Source: Rhizobium sp. 16-449-1b (lineage in GTDB: Bacteria > Pseudomonadota > Alphaproteobacteria > Rhizobiales > Rhizobiaceae). Taken from it: a DNA stretch of 64,000 nucleotides. The position numbers and the translations under genes were made by a program. Shown piece by piece: positions 36,031-44,612 of the stretch. The number at the start of each line of letters is the position of its first letter. Within the stretch, counting starts at the first letter, position 1. The notes under the pieces were generated by a model. The model was not told the DNA's origin. It did not search any database and saw only the letters and a program-made list of their open reading frames with translations. The stretch is taken from the NCBI RefSeq assembly GCF_017741935.1, contig NZ_JAGHMH010000021.1, forward strand, positions 124,001-188,000, given 5' to 3'.

Positions 36031-36972
36031 GTGGATCAGATACTCGCCATTCGAACACTTGTCCGCGTCGCCGAGGCCGGCTCGTTTGCCAAGGCGGCGG
36101 ACACGCTGAACCTGCCCCGCTCCTCCGTCAGCAAACTCGTGCAGGATCTCGAGGCGCATCTTGGCACAAAGCTAGTGGAGCGCACCACGCGGTCGGTCAC
36201 GATGACCACCGAGGGCGTTGCCTATCACGAGCGCGCGCTGAAGCTCCTCGCCGATCTCGATGACATGGACGGCACGGTCGCCGGTTCCCGCAGCGCGCCA
36301 AAGGGAAAGCTGCGCGTGGACATTGGCTCCGTGCTGGCAAACCAGATCCTCATCCCCGCGCTCTCCGACTTCCAGCACCAGTACCCTGATATCGATCTCA
36401 TGCTCGGGGTCAGCGATCGCCCCGCCGACCTCGTCAGTGAGGGGATCGATTGCGTCATTCGCGGCGGGGCGCTGAGTGACTCATCGATGAAGGCGCGAAA
36501 GCTGTGCGAGTTGGACTACGTGATTTGCGCGTCACCCAGCTATCTGGATGGCCTGCTGTTGCCGGAGCGGCCGGAGGATATCGAGAGGCATCGGATCGTC
36601 AGCTACTTCTCCGCCTCATCCGGAAAGCGGTTTCCATTGCGGTTTCAGCGCGGCGATGAGCGAAGCGAGTATCTCCCGACCTCTAGCGGCATTTCGGTGA
36701 ACGAGAGTACCGCACACCTGAACGCGCTGCTGTCAGGGCTTGGGATCGGCCAGAGCTTCGGCTTCCTCGCAAGACCGCACTTCGAGAGCGGAGCGCTGGT
36801 CGAGCTGTTGCCCGCCTGGAAGCCGGACAATCATCCGCTGCACCTCGTCTATCCCGCCGATCGATTTCCAAACCCACGGCTGCGCGCCTTCACGGAATGG
36901 GCGGCGAAAGTATTCGAAGCCGTCGATGCCAGACGCCATGTGACGACGGAGACCATCCATCCCCATGGATAA
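36031..36972 (+). CDS. LysR-family regulator
   Basis: 313 residues from GTG 36031. HTH AEAGSFAKAADTLNLPRSSVSKLVQDLE; effector domain of the CrgA/AaeR-like group (KLRVDIGSVLANQILIPALS, LMLGVSDRPADLVSEGIDCV). It starts 36 bp after the amidohydrolase gene but stands before a block of oxidoreductase genes on the same strand. LysR proteins of this type often control adjacent dehydrogenase/quinone genes, so the downstream block is the more likely target. Confidence 0.82.
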   Translation: MDQILAIRTLVRVAEAGSFAKAADTLNLPRSSVSKLVQDLEAHLGTKLVERTTRSVTMTTEGVAYHERALKLLADLDDMDGTVAGSRSAPKGKLRVDIGSVLANQILIPALSDFQHQYPDIDLMLGVSDRPADLVSEGIDCVIRGGALSDSSMKARKLCELDYVICASPSYLDGLLLPERPEDIERHRIVSYFSASSGKRFPLRFQRGDERSEYLPTSSGISVNESTAHLNALLSGLGIGQSFGFLARPHFESGALVELLPAWKPDNHPLHLVYPADRFPNPRLRAFTEWAAKVFEAVDARRHVTTETIHPHG

Positions 36973-37139
36973 TGTCTCCACACTGAGCGGCTTCTCGCCG
37001 CCAAGCTGACGAACTAACTTCTCCTCATCGGACGGCGACGAGGCCAACAGCCAACGCCACCTCCCGAACAGTTTCAGAACTTCAACAGGCCGCGCATTCG
37101 GGCTGAACCCTTTCGCGCGCCCAGCATCAGGAGAGTACA

Positions 37140-37895
37140 ATGACCAAAAGACTCGAAAACAAGATCGCCGTCGTTACCGGAGCAACCAGCGGCATCGGCC
37201 TCTCGACAGCCAAACTGTTCGCCGCCGAAGGCGCTCGCGTCTACATCACCGGCCGCCGCAAGGATGCGCTCGATAAGGCAGTCGCCGAGATCGGCCATGG
37301 CGCGATTGGCGTACAGGCCGACTCCTCCAATAACGCTGATCTCGACAAGCTGTTCGCCCAGGTGAAGGCGGAACAGGGTCGCCTTGACGCCCTCGTCGTC
37401 AACGCCGGTGGCGGCAGCATGCTTCCGCTTGGCCAGATCACCGAGGAACAGGTCGACGACACCTTCGGCCGCAACGTGAAGGCCGTAATCTTCACCGTGC
37501 AGAAAGCACTTCCGCTGCTCAGCAAGGGCTCGTCGGTCGTTCTGACCGGCTCGACCGCAGGCATCGAAGGCACCGCCGCCTTCTCCGTCTACTCCGCCTC
37601 CAAGGCCGCCGTCCGCAACCTCGCCCGCTCCTGGGCGCTTGATCTCAAGGGCACCGGCATCCGCGTCAATGTTGTCTCGCCTGGTGCCACACGCACTCCT
37701 GGCCTCGTCGAACTTGCCGGGGACGACAAGGAGCAGCAGCAGGGCCTGCTCGACTATCTCGCATCGCGCATCCCGCTCGGTCGCGTCGGCGAGTCCGAGG
37801 AAATCGCCAAGGCGACGCTGTTCCTCGCTTCCGACGATGCAAGCTTCGTCAACGGCGCCGAACTCTTCGCCGATGGCGGTCAGGCTCAGGTTTAA
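37140..37895 (+). CDS. Short-chain dehydrogenase/reductase
   Basis: 251 residues, classical SDR. Cofactor motif TGATSGIG (~14-21), NAG (~88), catalytic Ser (LTGSTAG), YxxxK (YSASKAAVRNLA) and the C-terminal FVNGAELFADGGQA. Arg residues following the glycine motif (TGRRKDAL) favour NADP(H). Good AGGAGA just before the ATG. Substrate unknown; carbonyl or quinone reduction is typical. Confidence 0.88.
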   Translation: MTKRLENKIAVVTGATSGIGLSTAKLFAAEGARVYITGRRKDALDKAVAEIGHGAIGVQADSSNNADLDKLFAQVKAEQGRLDALVVNAGGGSMLPLGQITEEQVDDTFGRNVKAVIFTVQKALPLLSKGSSVVLTGSTAGIEGTAAFSVYSASKAAVRNLARSWALDLKGTGIRVNVVSPGATRTPGLVELAGDDKEQQQGLLDYLASRIPLGRVGESEEIAKATLFLASDDASFVNGAELFADGGQAQV

Positions 37896-37953
37896 CCCCA
37901 CAGCAGGAGCGGCAAACAGCCGCTCCACTTCTCATTCTCAAGGAGAGCCCGCG

Positions 37954-38955
37954 ATGCGTGCCGCAGTCTATTTCAAGCATGGGAAGCCTGAGGACGTTCT
38001 TCAGGCAGTCGACGTCGAGGATCCCAAGCATCCAGACCACAACGAAGTGCTGATCCGGGTACTTCTTCGGCCGGTCCACCACGGCGACCTCCTCGGTATA
38101 GCAGGACGCTATCAGCCGGGAGCAGCGCTTCCGAAGGAGGGCGTGCGCGTCGGCTTCGAAGGCTACGGCATCGTCGAGGAAGCGGGCAGCGGCGTCGATC
38201 TGAAACCCGGCACCCGCGTCGCGTTCTTCCCCGGCCGAGGCGCGTGGAGCGAGAAGGCCATCGTCTCGGCCGAATACGTCACCGAGATTCCCGATGACGT
38301 ATCGGATGAAGCCGCGGCACAGCTGCACGTCAATCCGCTGACGACGGCGCTCCTCTTGCGGGCCGTCGAGACATCCGGCGCGAAACCGGGCCACGACGTC
38401 GTCGTTCTCACCGCCGCCGGTTCCGCCGTTGCCAGGCTAGTGATCGGACTGCTGCTCGATCGCGGCTTTGACGTCGTCGGTGTCGTCCGGCGGGAAGCCG
38501 GCGTGAACGAGCTCAATGTCGTATTTCCGGATCTGCCGGTGGTTTCCACAGACAAGCCGGGCTGGCGGGACAAGGTCGTTGCGGCCGCCGACGGCCATCC
38601 CATCGGCGTCGTGCTCGACCCCGTTGGCGGCGACACGGCCAGTGCGGCGGTCGGCCTGCTCGCCCAAGGCGGTAGCCTGGTGTCCTACGGCGACCTTTCC
38701 GGACAGCCGATCTCGGTCCCCGCGCTTTACTTTTCGACACGCGACATCCGCCTGTCGGGTGTGACGGTCGGGCGATGGGCGGGCCTGCCTGTAAACGTCC
38801 GCAAGGCCGACCTGAAGCTAGCGCTTGAGCTCGCAGCCAGCAAGCCGGAGCTCTTTCTGGTCGAGCAGACCTTCGATCTCGCGGATGTCGCCAAGGCTGC
38901 CGCACTTGTCGAAAAGCCAGGCAAATCCGGCACGGTTCTGATCGCGTCACGCTAG
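37954..38955 (+). CDS. Zinc-independent MDR-family NADPH oxidoreductase (enoyl/quinone reductase-like)
   Basis: 333 residues. A GroES-like N-terminal domain (VLIRVLLRPVHHGDLLGIAGRY, VGFEGYGIVEEAG) and a Rossmann domain (VVVLTAAGSAVARLVIGLLL). There are no Cys clusters or catalytic zinc motif, which places it with quinone or trans-2-enoyl reductases. ATG 37954 follows AAGGAGA. In one strand-wise block with the SDR (58-bp gap) and the ABM gene. Confidence 0.87.
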   Translation: MRAAVYFKHGKPEDVLQAVDVEDPKHPDHNEVLIRVLLRPVHHGDLLGIAGRYQPGAALPKEGVRVGFEGYGIVEEAGSGVDLKPGTRVAFFPGRGAWSEKAIVSAEYVTEIPDDVSDEAAAQLHVNPLTTALLLRAVETSGAKPGHDVVVLTAAGSAVARLVIGLLLDRGFDVVGVVRREAGVNELNVVFPDLPVVSTDKPGWRDKVVAAADGHPIGVVLDPVGGDTASAAVGLLAQGGSLVSYGDLSGQPISVPALYFSTRDIRLSGVTVGRWAGLPVNVRKADLKLALELAASKPELFLVEQTFDLADVAKAAALVEKPGKSGTVLIASR

Positions 38956-39004
38956 GCGCCGCGCAACGGAAATACACCATCAGCCAGCCAAAGGAGAAAC
39001 AGCC

Positions 39005-39358
39005 ATGGCCGACCACGACAAGACCCTGCCAACGAACATGCTCGTCAGCGCCTATTATCGCGTTCATCCGGACGATCGGCAAACCTTCATCGACGCGGTA
39101 ATCCCGGACATGAAGGCGGCAGCCGAGATCGACGGATGCGTCTTCTACGCCTTCGCGCAGGATCTGACGGATCCGAACACCTTCCACCTTGTCGAGGGCT
39201 GGAGAGACGAGGCCGCCTATGAAGCGCACGAGAACTCGCCGATCTTCCTCACGGCTCTGAGCACTGTGGTGAGGAATGTCCGGATCCTCGACCGACAGGG
39301 TATTCGTTACGATGTTGCAAGGCAGCACATCGATGACCCACGCGGCCGCGTCTCCTGA
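39005..39358 (+). CDS. Antibiotic biosynthesis monooxygenase (ABM) domain protein
   Basis: 117 residues, single dimeric alpha-beta ABM fold. VSAYYRVHPDDRQTFIDAVI, EIDGCVFYAFAQDLTDPNTF, LVEGWRDEAAYEAHENSP are characteristic. Such proteins (YgiN-like) oxidise quinols or bind small aromatic or haem compounds. AAAGGAG stands 9 bp before the ATG. Neighbouring oxidoreductases suggest quinone or electrophile handling. Confidence 0.85.
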   Translation: MADHDKTLPTNMLVSAYYRVHPDDRQTFIDAVIPDMKAAAEIDGCVFYAFAQDLTDPNTFHLVEGWRDEAAYEAHENSPIFLTALSTVVRNVRILDRQGIRYDVARQHIDDPRGRVS

Positions 39359-39431
39359 CGCCATCGGGACAGGATCGTGATCCCCCGGCAGCATGGCAGC
39401 CGGAACAGCAAATCAAACCAAGGACCAAGAT

Positions 39432-40700
39432 ATGACCGATCCATCGACCGTCGCGACACGCCGGCGCATTCTTCAGTTCGCTCTGGCAGCACCTGCCTTA
39501 GCCTCGCTGACATCTCAGGCGGTCGCAGCGCAGGAGGAGCTATTGCTTCCGCCGGCAACCGACGCGATCACGCCTTTCAAGATTTCCGTTCCGCAAGCCG
39601 CCATCGATGACCTGAAGCGCCGCCTCAAGAACACGCGATGGCCCAATCAGGAAACCGTCTCGGACTGGTCGCAAGGTGTTCCGCTCCACAAGGCGAAATC
39701 TTTGATCGCCTATTGGGAGCGCAAATATGATTGGCGGAAATTCGAGAAGCGCATCAATGCGTTTCCGCAGTTTCGCACTCAAATCGATGGGCTCGGTATC
39801 CACTTCATCCATGTGAAATCGAAGCATGAGAACGCTCTGCCGATCATTCTTACCCATGGATGGCCGGGATCGGTCGTAGAGTTCCTCAAGGTCATCGGCC
39901 CCCTCACCGACCCGACCGCGCACGGCGGCACGGCCGAGGACGCGTTCCACGTCGTCATTCCCTCGCAGCCCGGCTTCGGCTTCTCCGACAAGCCGGCCTC
40001 GGAAGGATGGACCGTTGTGCGGACGGCCAATGCCTGGGCCACGCTGATGAAACGCCTCGGCTACGACAGGTGGGTAGCGCAGGGCGGAGACTGGGGATCG
40101 GGCGTCACCCATGCGCTCGGACATGTCCGCCCCGAAGGGCTGGTGGCAGCTCATGTGAACTGGCCGCTGGTCTTTCCGGAGAAATTCCCAGAGAACCCGA
40201 CGCCTGAGGAAAAGGCCGCGATGGACGCGGCGATGAAGTTCGCGAACGATCAGTTCGGCTACTTCAAGGAGCAGGCGACGCGGCCGCAGACGATCGGATA
40301 TGCACTCGCCGATTCACCCGTCGGCCAGGCAACGTGGATCTACGAGAAATTCCAGGCTTGGACGGACAATCGCGGCGAACCGGAAGACGCGCTGACGGTC
40401 GACGAGATGCTCGATGACATCTCGCTCTACTGGTTTACGGACACGGCCGCCTCGTCCGCCCGCATCTACTGGGAAAACGCCCGCAACGGCGGCGGCTTCG
40501 ACGCTGGCCGGATCGAACTGCCAATGGCCGCCACGATCTTTCCGAAGGAGATCTACCGGGCGCCTAAGGCGTGGGCGGAAGCCCACTGGCCGAACCTGTT
40601 TTACTGGAACGAGGTCGACAAGGGCGGTCACTTCGCCGCTTTCGAGCAACCCGACCTCTTCGCGCAGGAAATGCGCAAGGCCTTCAAATCCATCCGCTGA
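39432..40700 (+). CDS. Exported epoxide hydrolase (alpha/beta hydrolase)
   Basis: 422 residues. The start at 39432 gives a Tat-like signal (TRRRILQF, ALAAPALASLTSQAVAA), so periplasmic location is likely, which is unusual for this family. The EHN N-terminal domain (FKISVPQAAIDDLKRRLKNT) is followed by the hydrolase core: oxyanion-hole HGWPGS, nucleophile Asp220 in GGDWGS, and His400 in KGGHFAAFEQPD. Juvenile-hormone/microsomal-type epoxide hydrolase group. Would open epoxides to diols outside the cytoplasm. Confidence 0.88.
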   Translation: MTDPSTVATRRRILQFALAAPALASLTSQAVAAQEELLLPPATDAITPFKISVPQAAIDDLKRRLKNTRWPNQETVSDWSQGVPLHKAKSLIAYWERKYDWRKFEKRINAFPQFRTQIDGLGIHFIHVKSKHENALPIILTHGWPGSVVEFLKVIGPLTDPTAHGGTAEDAFHVVIPSQPGFGFSDKPASEGWTVVRTANAWATLMKRLGYDRWVAQGGDWGSGVTHALGHVRPEGLVAAHVNWPLVFPEKFPENPTPEEKAAMDAAMKFANDQFGYFKEQATRPQTIGYALADSPVGQATWIYEKFQAWTDNRGEPEDALTVDEMLDDISLYWFTDTAASSARIYWENARNGGGFDAGRIELPMAATIFPKEIYRAPKAWAEAHWPNLFYWNEVDKGGHFAAFEQPDLFAQEMRKAFKSIR

Positions 40701-40729
40701 TCCAGCTCAAGCAAAGCCAAGGAAACAAC

Positions 40730-41173
40730 ATGCCTACCAACGAAGAAATCGTCCGCGAACTCTACCGGACCGCAGAGGTGAAGGACGTGGCGGCATTCGT
40801 CGCCCTCTTCGCCGAAGACGGCTATTTCTGGGACGTGTCGGCCGGCGCGAAATATTACGGCGCCGACATCGGCAAGACGGTCGACATCTACGCCACCGCC
40901 TTCCATGACATGCATCGCGAACTCGGAAACTTCTACGTGACCGACGACGTGGTCATCGTGGAACTAACCCTCAACGGCACCCACTCCGGCCCCCTCGCCC
41001 TGCCTACTGGAACGATCCCGGCCACAGGCAAGGAAATGCACGCACCATGCTGCGACGTCTTCCATCTGAAGGATGGCAAGGTGACGTCCTTCCATTGCTA
41101 CACCGCCGCGACGATCATCTTCGGCCAGCTTGGCGTGTTGGGCAACCTCGGCGCGGCCCTCCAGCAAGCGTGA
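40730..41173 (+). CDS. SnoaL-like (NTF2-fold) protein
   Basis: 147 residues. ELYRTAEVKDVAAFVALFAEDGYFWD, then ALPTGTIPATGKEMHAPCCDVFHLKDGKVTSFHCYT, the standard polyketide-cyclase-like layout. ATG 40730 follows AAGGAAAC; a longer frame overlapping the epoxide hydrolase is rejected. 29 bp after the hydrolase gene and so in the same operon. It may be an isomerase or an accessory binding protein; no catalytic assignment is possible. Confidence 0.82.
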   Translation: MPTNEEIVRELYRTAEVKDVAAFVALFAEDGYFWDVSAGAKYYGADIGKTVDIYATAFHDMHRELGNFYVTDDVVIVELTLNGTHSGPLALPTGTIPATGKEMHAPCCDVFHLKDGKVTSFHCYTAATIIFGQLGVLGNLGAALQQA

Positions 41174-41194
41174 GAAAATAATTTGCTCCCCTCG

Positions 41195-41221
41195 GGAATA
41201 GAACCTCTGCCCGGGTGTCTA
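41195..41221 (+). promoter_or_regulatory. ECF-type promoter before the DUF305-propeller-sigma operon
   Basis: GGAATA (41195-41200), 16-bp spacer, GTCTA (41217-41221), 28 bp before the ATG of the DUF305 gene. The layout resembles ECF sigma promoters with a GGAA-type -35 and a GTC-type -10. The sigma factor encoded ~2 kb downstream on the same strand is the obvious candidate to use it, giving autoregulation. Match judged by eye. Confidence 0.6.
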
Positions 41222-41249
41222 CCTCGATGTAACAACAAGGAAGAAGCCG

Positions 41250-41741
41250 ATGAACCTCTGGTCCTCCCGAAAGTCGATGGCTCTCGCGGCCACCATTCTC
41301 GCAACGGCGGGCGCCTGCGCTGCCTTTGCTCATGATCCCGCCCAGCACGACCATTCGGCGATGCAGGTGGATAGCGCCGGGCCTGAGGCTGCCTATCTCG
41401 CGGAGAACGACGCGGCCATGAACAAGATGATGGTGGACATGGAGGTCAAGCCATCAGGCGATGTCGACCGCGACTTCGTCGCGATGATGACGCCCCATCA
41501 CCAGGGCGCCATCGAGATGGCGCTCGCGGTTCTCAAATACGGCAAGAACGAACAGCTGAAGCGCATCGCGCAGGAGATTATCGTGGATCAGCAGCAGGAG
41601 ATCGCGGCCATGAAGCTTGCGATCGGCGATCCGCTCCCCCCATCCGAAGCGGCCCCAACCCAGGTCACACCGGAGACTACCCCCACCGGATCCACGCCCA
41701 GCAAGACCATGCAGGGCATGGACCCCAACATGAAGATGTAA
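41250..41741 (+). CDS. DUF305-family periplasmic protein
   Basis: 163 residues. Signal peptide (ALAATILATAGACAAFA, cleavage ~28), then HDPAQHDHSAM and a four-helix ferritin-like DUF305 domain (DRDFVAMMTPHHQGAIEMAL, EIIVDQQQEIAAMKLAIG). The HH-Q/E and Met-rich pattern suggests metal (copper or similar) contact. The C-terminus is a Pro/Thr-rich tail ending MDPNMKM. Head of the operon with the beta-propeller protein. Confidence 0.88.
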   Translation: MNLWSSRKSMALAATILATAGACAAFAHDPAQHDHSAMQVDSAGPEAAYLAENDAAMNKMMVDMEVKPSGDVDRDFVAMMTPHHQGAIEMALAVLKYGKNEQLKRIAQEIIVDQQQEIAAMKLAIGDPLPPSEAAPTQVTPETTPTGSTPSKTMQGMDPNMKM

Positions 41742-41757
41742 CCCAGAGGTCCTCCCA

Positions 41758-43215
41758 ATGAACATTCGTACATCTTTTGCCGCCAGCTTGCTGGCGGGCA
41801 GCATGCTATTGCCTTTTGCAGCCTTCGCGGGACAGGCGCCCTTCGCCGCCGCTGATCCGGACATTCCAGTCAGCAGTAAGGACCGCGTCTACGCCGCCGA
41901 ACAATTCTCCAACACCGTGTCGGTGACCGATCCCGCGACCAACAAGCTTCTCGGCGTCATCAAGCTCGGCGATCCCCAGCCCGGCAACCTCTCGCCGCTC
42001 TACAAGGGTCAGGTGCTGGTCCACGGCATGGGCTTTTCGCCGGACAAGAAGACGATCGCGGTGGTTTCGATCGGCTCGAACTCTGTGACCTTCATCGACA
42101 CCGCAACAAACGCGGTGAAACACACCACCTATGTCGGTCGCTCGCCACATGAGGCATTCTATACGCCTGACGGCAAGGAAGTCTGGGTAACGGTTCGTGG
42201 CGAGGACTATATCTCCGTTATCGACGCCGCCACCTTCGAGGAGAAGACGCAGATCAAGGTGCCGGCAGGTCCCGGCATGCAGATCTTCTCGCCTGACGGC
42301 AAGTACGGCTATATCTGCTCATCCTTCAATCCCGAGACCGTCGTCGTCACCGTGGCCGATCACCAGATCGTCGGCCACGTGAAGCAGGCAAGCCCCTTCT
42401 GCCCGAATATCGCGGCATCGCCTGATGGAAAGCAGGTCTGGTTCACGCTGAAGGACATCGGCAAGACCCAGGTCTTCAATGCGCAGCCGCCTTTCGATCT
42501 GATCCAGACGATCGATACCGGCCCGATCACCAACCACGTCAACCTCGTCACCAACAAGAACGGCAGCTTCGCCTACATCACCGTCGGCGGCCTCAACGAG
42601 GTCAAGGTCTTCCGCATCGACAATTTCGAGCAAGTCGCTACCATCCCCGTCGGCAACCTGCCACACGGTGTCTGGCCCTCCGGCGACGGCACGCGCGTCT
42701 ATGTCGGCCTTGAAAACGCCGATGCGATGGCCGCAATCGATACGCTGACCAACAAGGTCATCGCGACGATCCCGATCGGCCAGGCTGCACAGGCCGTCAA
42801 CTATGTGCCGAATGCCGTTCCTGAAGGCGACGGCATGCAGAACCTGCAGCCGCTCGGCACTGCCGGCGTCGCCGCTCATCTGACGCTGTCGGCAAAGGGC
42901 GACAAGGGCAAGACGGCGCCGACGAGCGTTACGCTCTTCGACCAGGGGCTGACGCAGGTGCTGCAGGCATCGGTAACAGGGCTGGAACCGAAAACGATGT
43001 ACGTGCTGGCACTCTCCGACAAGGCGGATGGCAGCGGACCGCTTCAGGGCCTGTCGAACTTCATGACGAACCCGGCCGGCTCCGCGATTGTCAACGCAGT
43101 CGGCCCGATCCGGCAGATCGTCGAATCCAAGCACAAGGATGAGCGCAGGTATATCGTCGTCGCCTCATCGGTCGACGGCAAGCCCGGCAAGGTCCTGCAG
43201 GTGCAGGCCGATTGA
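41758..43215 (+). CDS. Exported YVTN-type beta-propeller protein
   Basis: 485 residues with a signal peptide (AASLLAGSMLLPFAAFA). Seven-blade-like repeats of the 40-residue YVTN/YncE class (VYAAEQFSNTVSVTDPATNK, VSIGSNSVTFIDTATNAV, VWVTVRGEDYISVIDAATF, AYITVGGLNEVKVFRIDNF), followed by a ~110-residue C-terminal beta domain. 16 bp after the DUF305 gene. Pairing of DUF305 with a YncE-like propeller is seen in metal/redox stress loci; the exact role is unknown. Confidence 0.85.
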   Translation: MNIRTSFAASLLAGSMLLPFAAFAGQAPFAAADPDIPVSSKDRVYAAEQFSNTVSVTDPATNKLLGVIKLGDPQPGNLSPLYKGQVLVHGMGFSPDKKTIAVVSIGSNSVTFIDTATNAVKHTTYVGRSPHEAFYTPDGKEVWVTVRGEDYISVIDAATFEEKTQIKVPAGPGMQIFSPDGKYGYICSSFNPETVVVTVADHQIVGHVKQASPFCPNIAASPDGKQVWFTLKDIGKTQVFNAQPPFDLIQTIDTGPITNHVNLVTNKNGSFAYITVGGLNEVKVFRIDNFEQVATIPVGNLPHGVWPSGDGTRVYVGLENADAMAAIDTLTNKVIATIPIGQAAQAVNYVPNAVPEGDGMQNLQPLGTAGVAAHLTLSAKGDKGKTAPTSVTLFDQGLTQVLQASVTGLEPKTMYVLALSDKADGSGPLQGLSNFMTNPAGSAIVNAVGPIRQIVESKHKDERRYIVVASSVDGKPGKVLQVQAD

Positions 43216-43241
43216 TGTGACCCGACTGGCATAAACAAGAT

Positions 43242-43264
43242 GGCCCGCAGCTTGACTGCGGGCC
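43242..43264 (+). terminator. Hairpin between propeller and sigma genes
   Basis: ggcccgca (43242-43249) and tgcgggcc (43257-43264) pair perfectly across a 7-nt loop. No U run follows, so it is more likely an attenuator or mRNA processing element limiting sigma expression than a full terminator. Confidence 0.45.
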
Positions 43265-43287
43265 GTCCACCCTCGAGGATTTGAGAG

Positions 43288-43815
43288 ATGGATGATCTGC
43301 TGACACAGGTAGAGCCGATGATCCCGGCGCTGAGACGATACGCGCGCGGCCTGATCCGCGATCGCGAAGCGGCTGATGACATCGTCCAGGATTGCCTCGA
43401 GCGGGTCGTTACGAACTGGACGCACCGACGCGATGCCAATGCCCGCTCCTGGGTATTCGCGATCCTTCACAATCTCGCGGTCAACAAAATACGCCAGGAC
43501 GTCAGACGCGCGGGCATCGTGACGATCGACGAGATGCCGGAGGCGACCGCGACGGTGGATGCCAGCCAGGACGACACGCTGTTCGGTCAGGACGTTCTTG
43601 CCGCCATCGAGCGTCTGCCGCCCGACTATCGGAGCATCCTGCTATTGGTCGCGGTCGAGGACCTGAGCTATGCGGAGACGGCTACCGTACTCGACGTACC
43701 CGTCGGAACCGTGATGTCGCGCCTGTCTCGTGCACGCGAGCAACTGAGGCTTATCCTTGAGTCCAAACCAACGAGCGCCAAACCTGTTGGTCCATTTATC
43801 CGGAGGATCAAATGA
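43288..43815 (+). CDS. ECF sigma factor
   Basis: 175 residues, only sigma regions 2 and 4. Region 2 LRRYARGLIRDREAADDIVQDCLERV; region 4 RLPPDYRSILLLVAVEDLSYAETATVLDVPVGTVMSRLSRAREQL. Group 1-type ECF resembling those paired with membrane anti-sigmas in Rhizobiales. Overlaps the anti-sigma gene by 4 bp (ATGA). Directs RNA polymerase to a stress regulon probably including the DUF305 operon. Confidence 0.93.
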   Translation: MDDLLTQVEPMIPALRRYARGLIRDREAADDIVQDCLERVVTNWTHRRDANARSWVFAILHNLAVNKIRQDVRRAGIVTIDEMPEATATVDASQDDTLFGQDVLAAIERLPPDYRSILLLVAVEDLSYAETATVLDVPVGTVMSRLSRAREQLRLILESKPTSAKPVGPFIRRIK

Positions 43816-44579
43816 CGAATAGACCGATCAACGAGGATGACCTTCAGGCCTTTGTCGACGGCGCCTTGGATGCAGAGCGACAGCAGGACGTGGCTTCATT
43901 CCTTGAAACGAACAAGGATGCCGCGAAGCGTGTCTCCGCCTATCAGCAAGGTTCTACGGCGCTTAGATCTGCCCTGGCTCCGATCGCAGCCGAGCCTATC
44001 CCAAGCCGGCTGAACCTCGCCAACATCATCGACAGAAAGCGCCCGACTAACAAAATTCGGATTGCGCCAATGGTGGCCGCTGCCGTCGTATTGTTGGCGG
44101 TCGGCGCCTCTGGCGGCTGGCTGCTGAAGGGTTACAGCATGCCTCCGACGGAAGGTGTTGCCGCCTTGGCGCAGGAAGCGTCTGCGAGTTACAGCGCATT
44201 TGCCGCTGATCGCCTGCGACCGGTCGAGGTCAGGGCTGATGGCAGCGACGATCTGAAAAACCTGGTTTCCGTGACGATCGGTGGTCCGGCCATCATCCCC
44301 GATCTCAGCAAGGCCGGCTACCGGCTGATGGGCGGCCGCGTGGTTCCGACGCCGCATGGATCCGGGCTCATGCTGATGTACGACGACGACAAGGGGAACC
44401 GATTGGTGATGCTGACCCGGCGCATGCAGGTCGACCAGGACAAGCCCATGGTCGCAAGCGACCAGCACGATATTCGAGGATGGAGCTGGGCCAGGAACGG
44501 ACTCGGTTATAGCCTCGTCGGCGCAATCGGCTCGGAACATCTCCATACGATTGCTGACGAGATACGGTCGCAGATTTGA
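43812..44579 (+). CDS. Membrane-anchored anti-sigma factor
   Basis: 255 residues. N-terminal cytoplasmic ~75 residues (NEDDLQAFVDGALDAERQQDVASFLE) typical of anti-sigma domains but without the zinc HxxxCxxC motif, one membrane helix (~78-98, PMVAAAVVLLAVGASGGWLL), and a ~150-residue periplasmic domain ending in GLGYSLVGAIGSEHLHTIADE. Translation coupled to the sigma gene, so it very likely sequesters that factor until an envelope signal releases it. Confidence 0.88.
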   Translation: MTNRPINEDDLQAFVDGALDAERQQDVASFLETNKDAAKRVSAYQQGSTALRSALAPIAAEPIPSRLNLANIIDRKRPTNKIRIAPMVAAAVVLLAVGASGGWLLKGYSMPPTEGVAALAQEASASYSAFAADRLRPVEVRADGSDDLKNLVSVTIGGPAIIPDLSKAGYRLMGGRVVPTPHGSGLMLMYDDDKGNRLVMLTRRMQVDQDKPMVASDQHDIRGWSWARNGLGYSLVGAIGSEHLHTIADEIRSQI

Positions 44580-44612
44580 CTTGTGGCGGCTTGATTCGCA
44601 GCCCGACCAACA

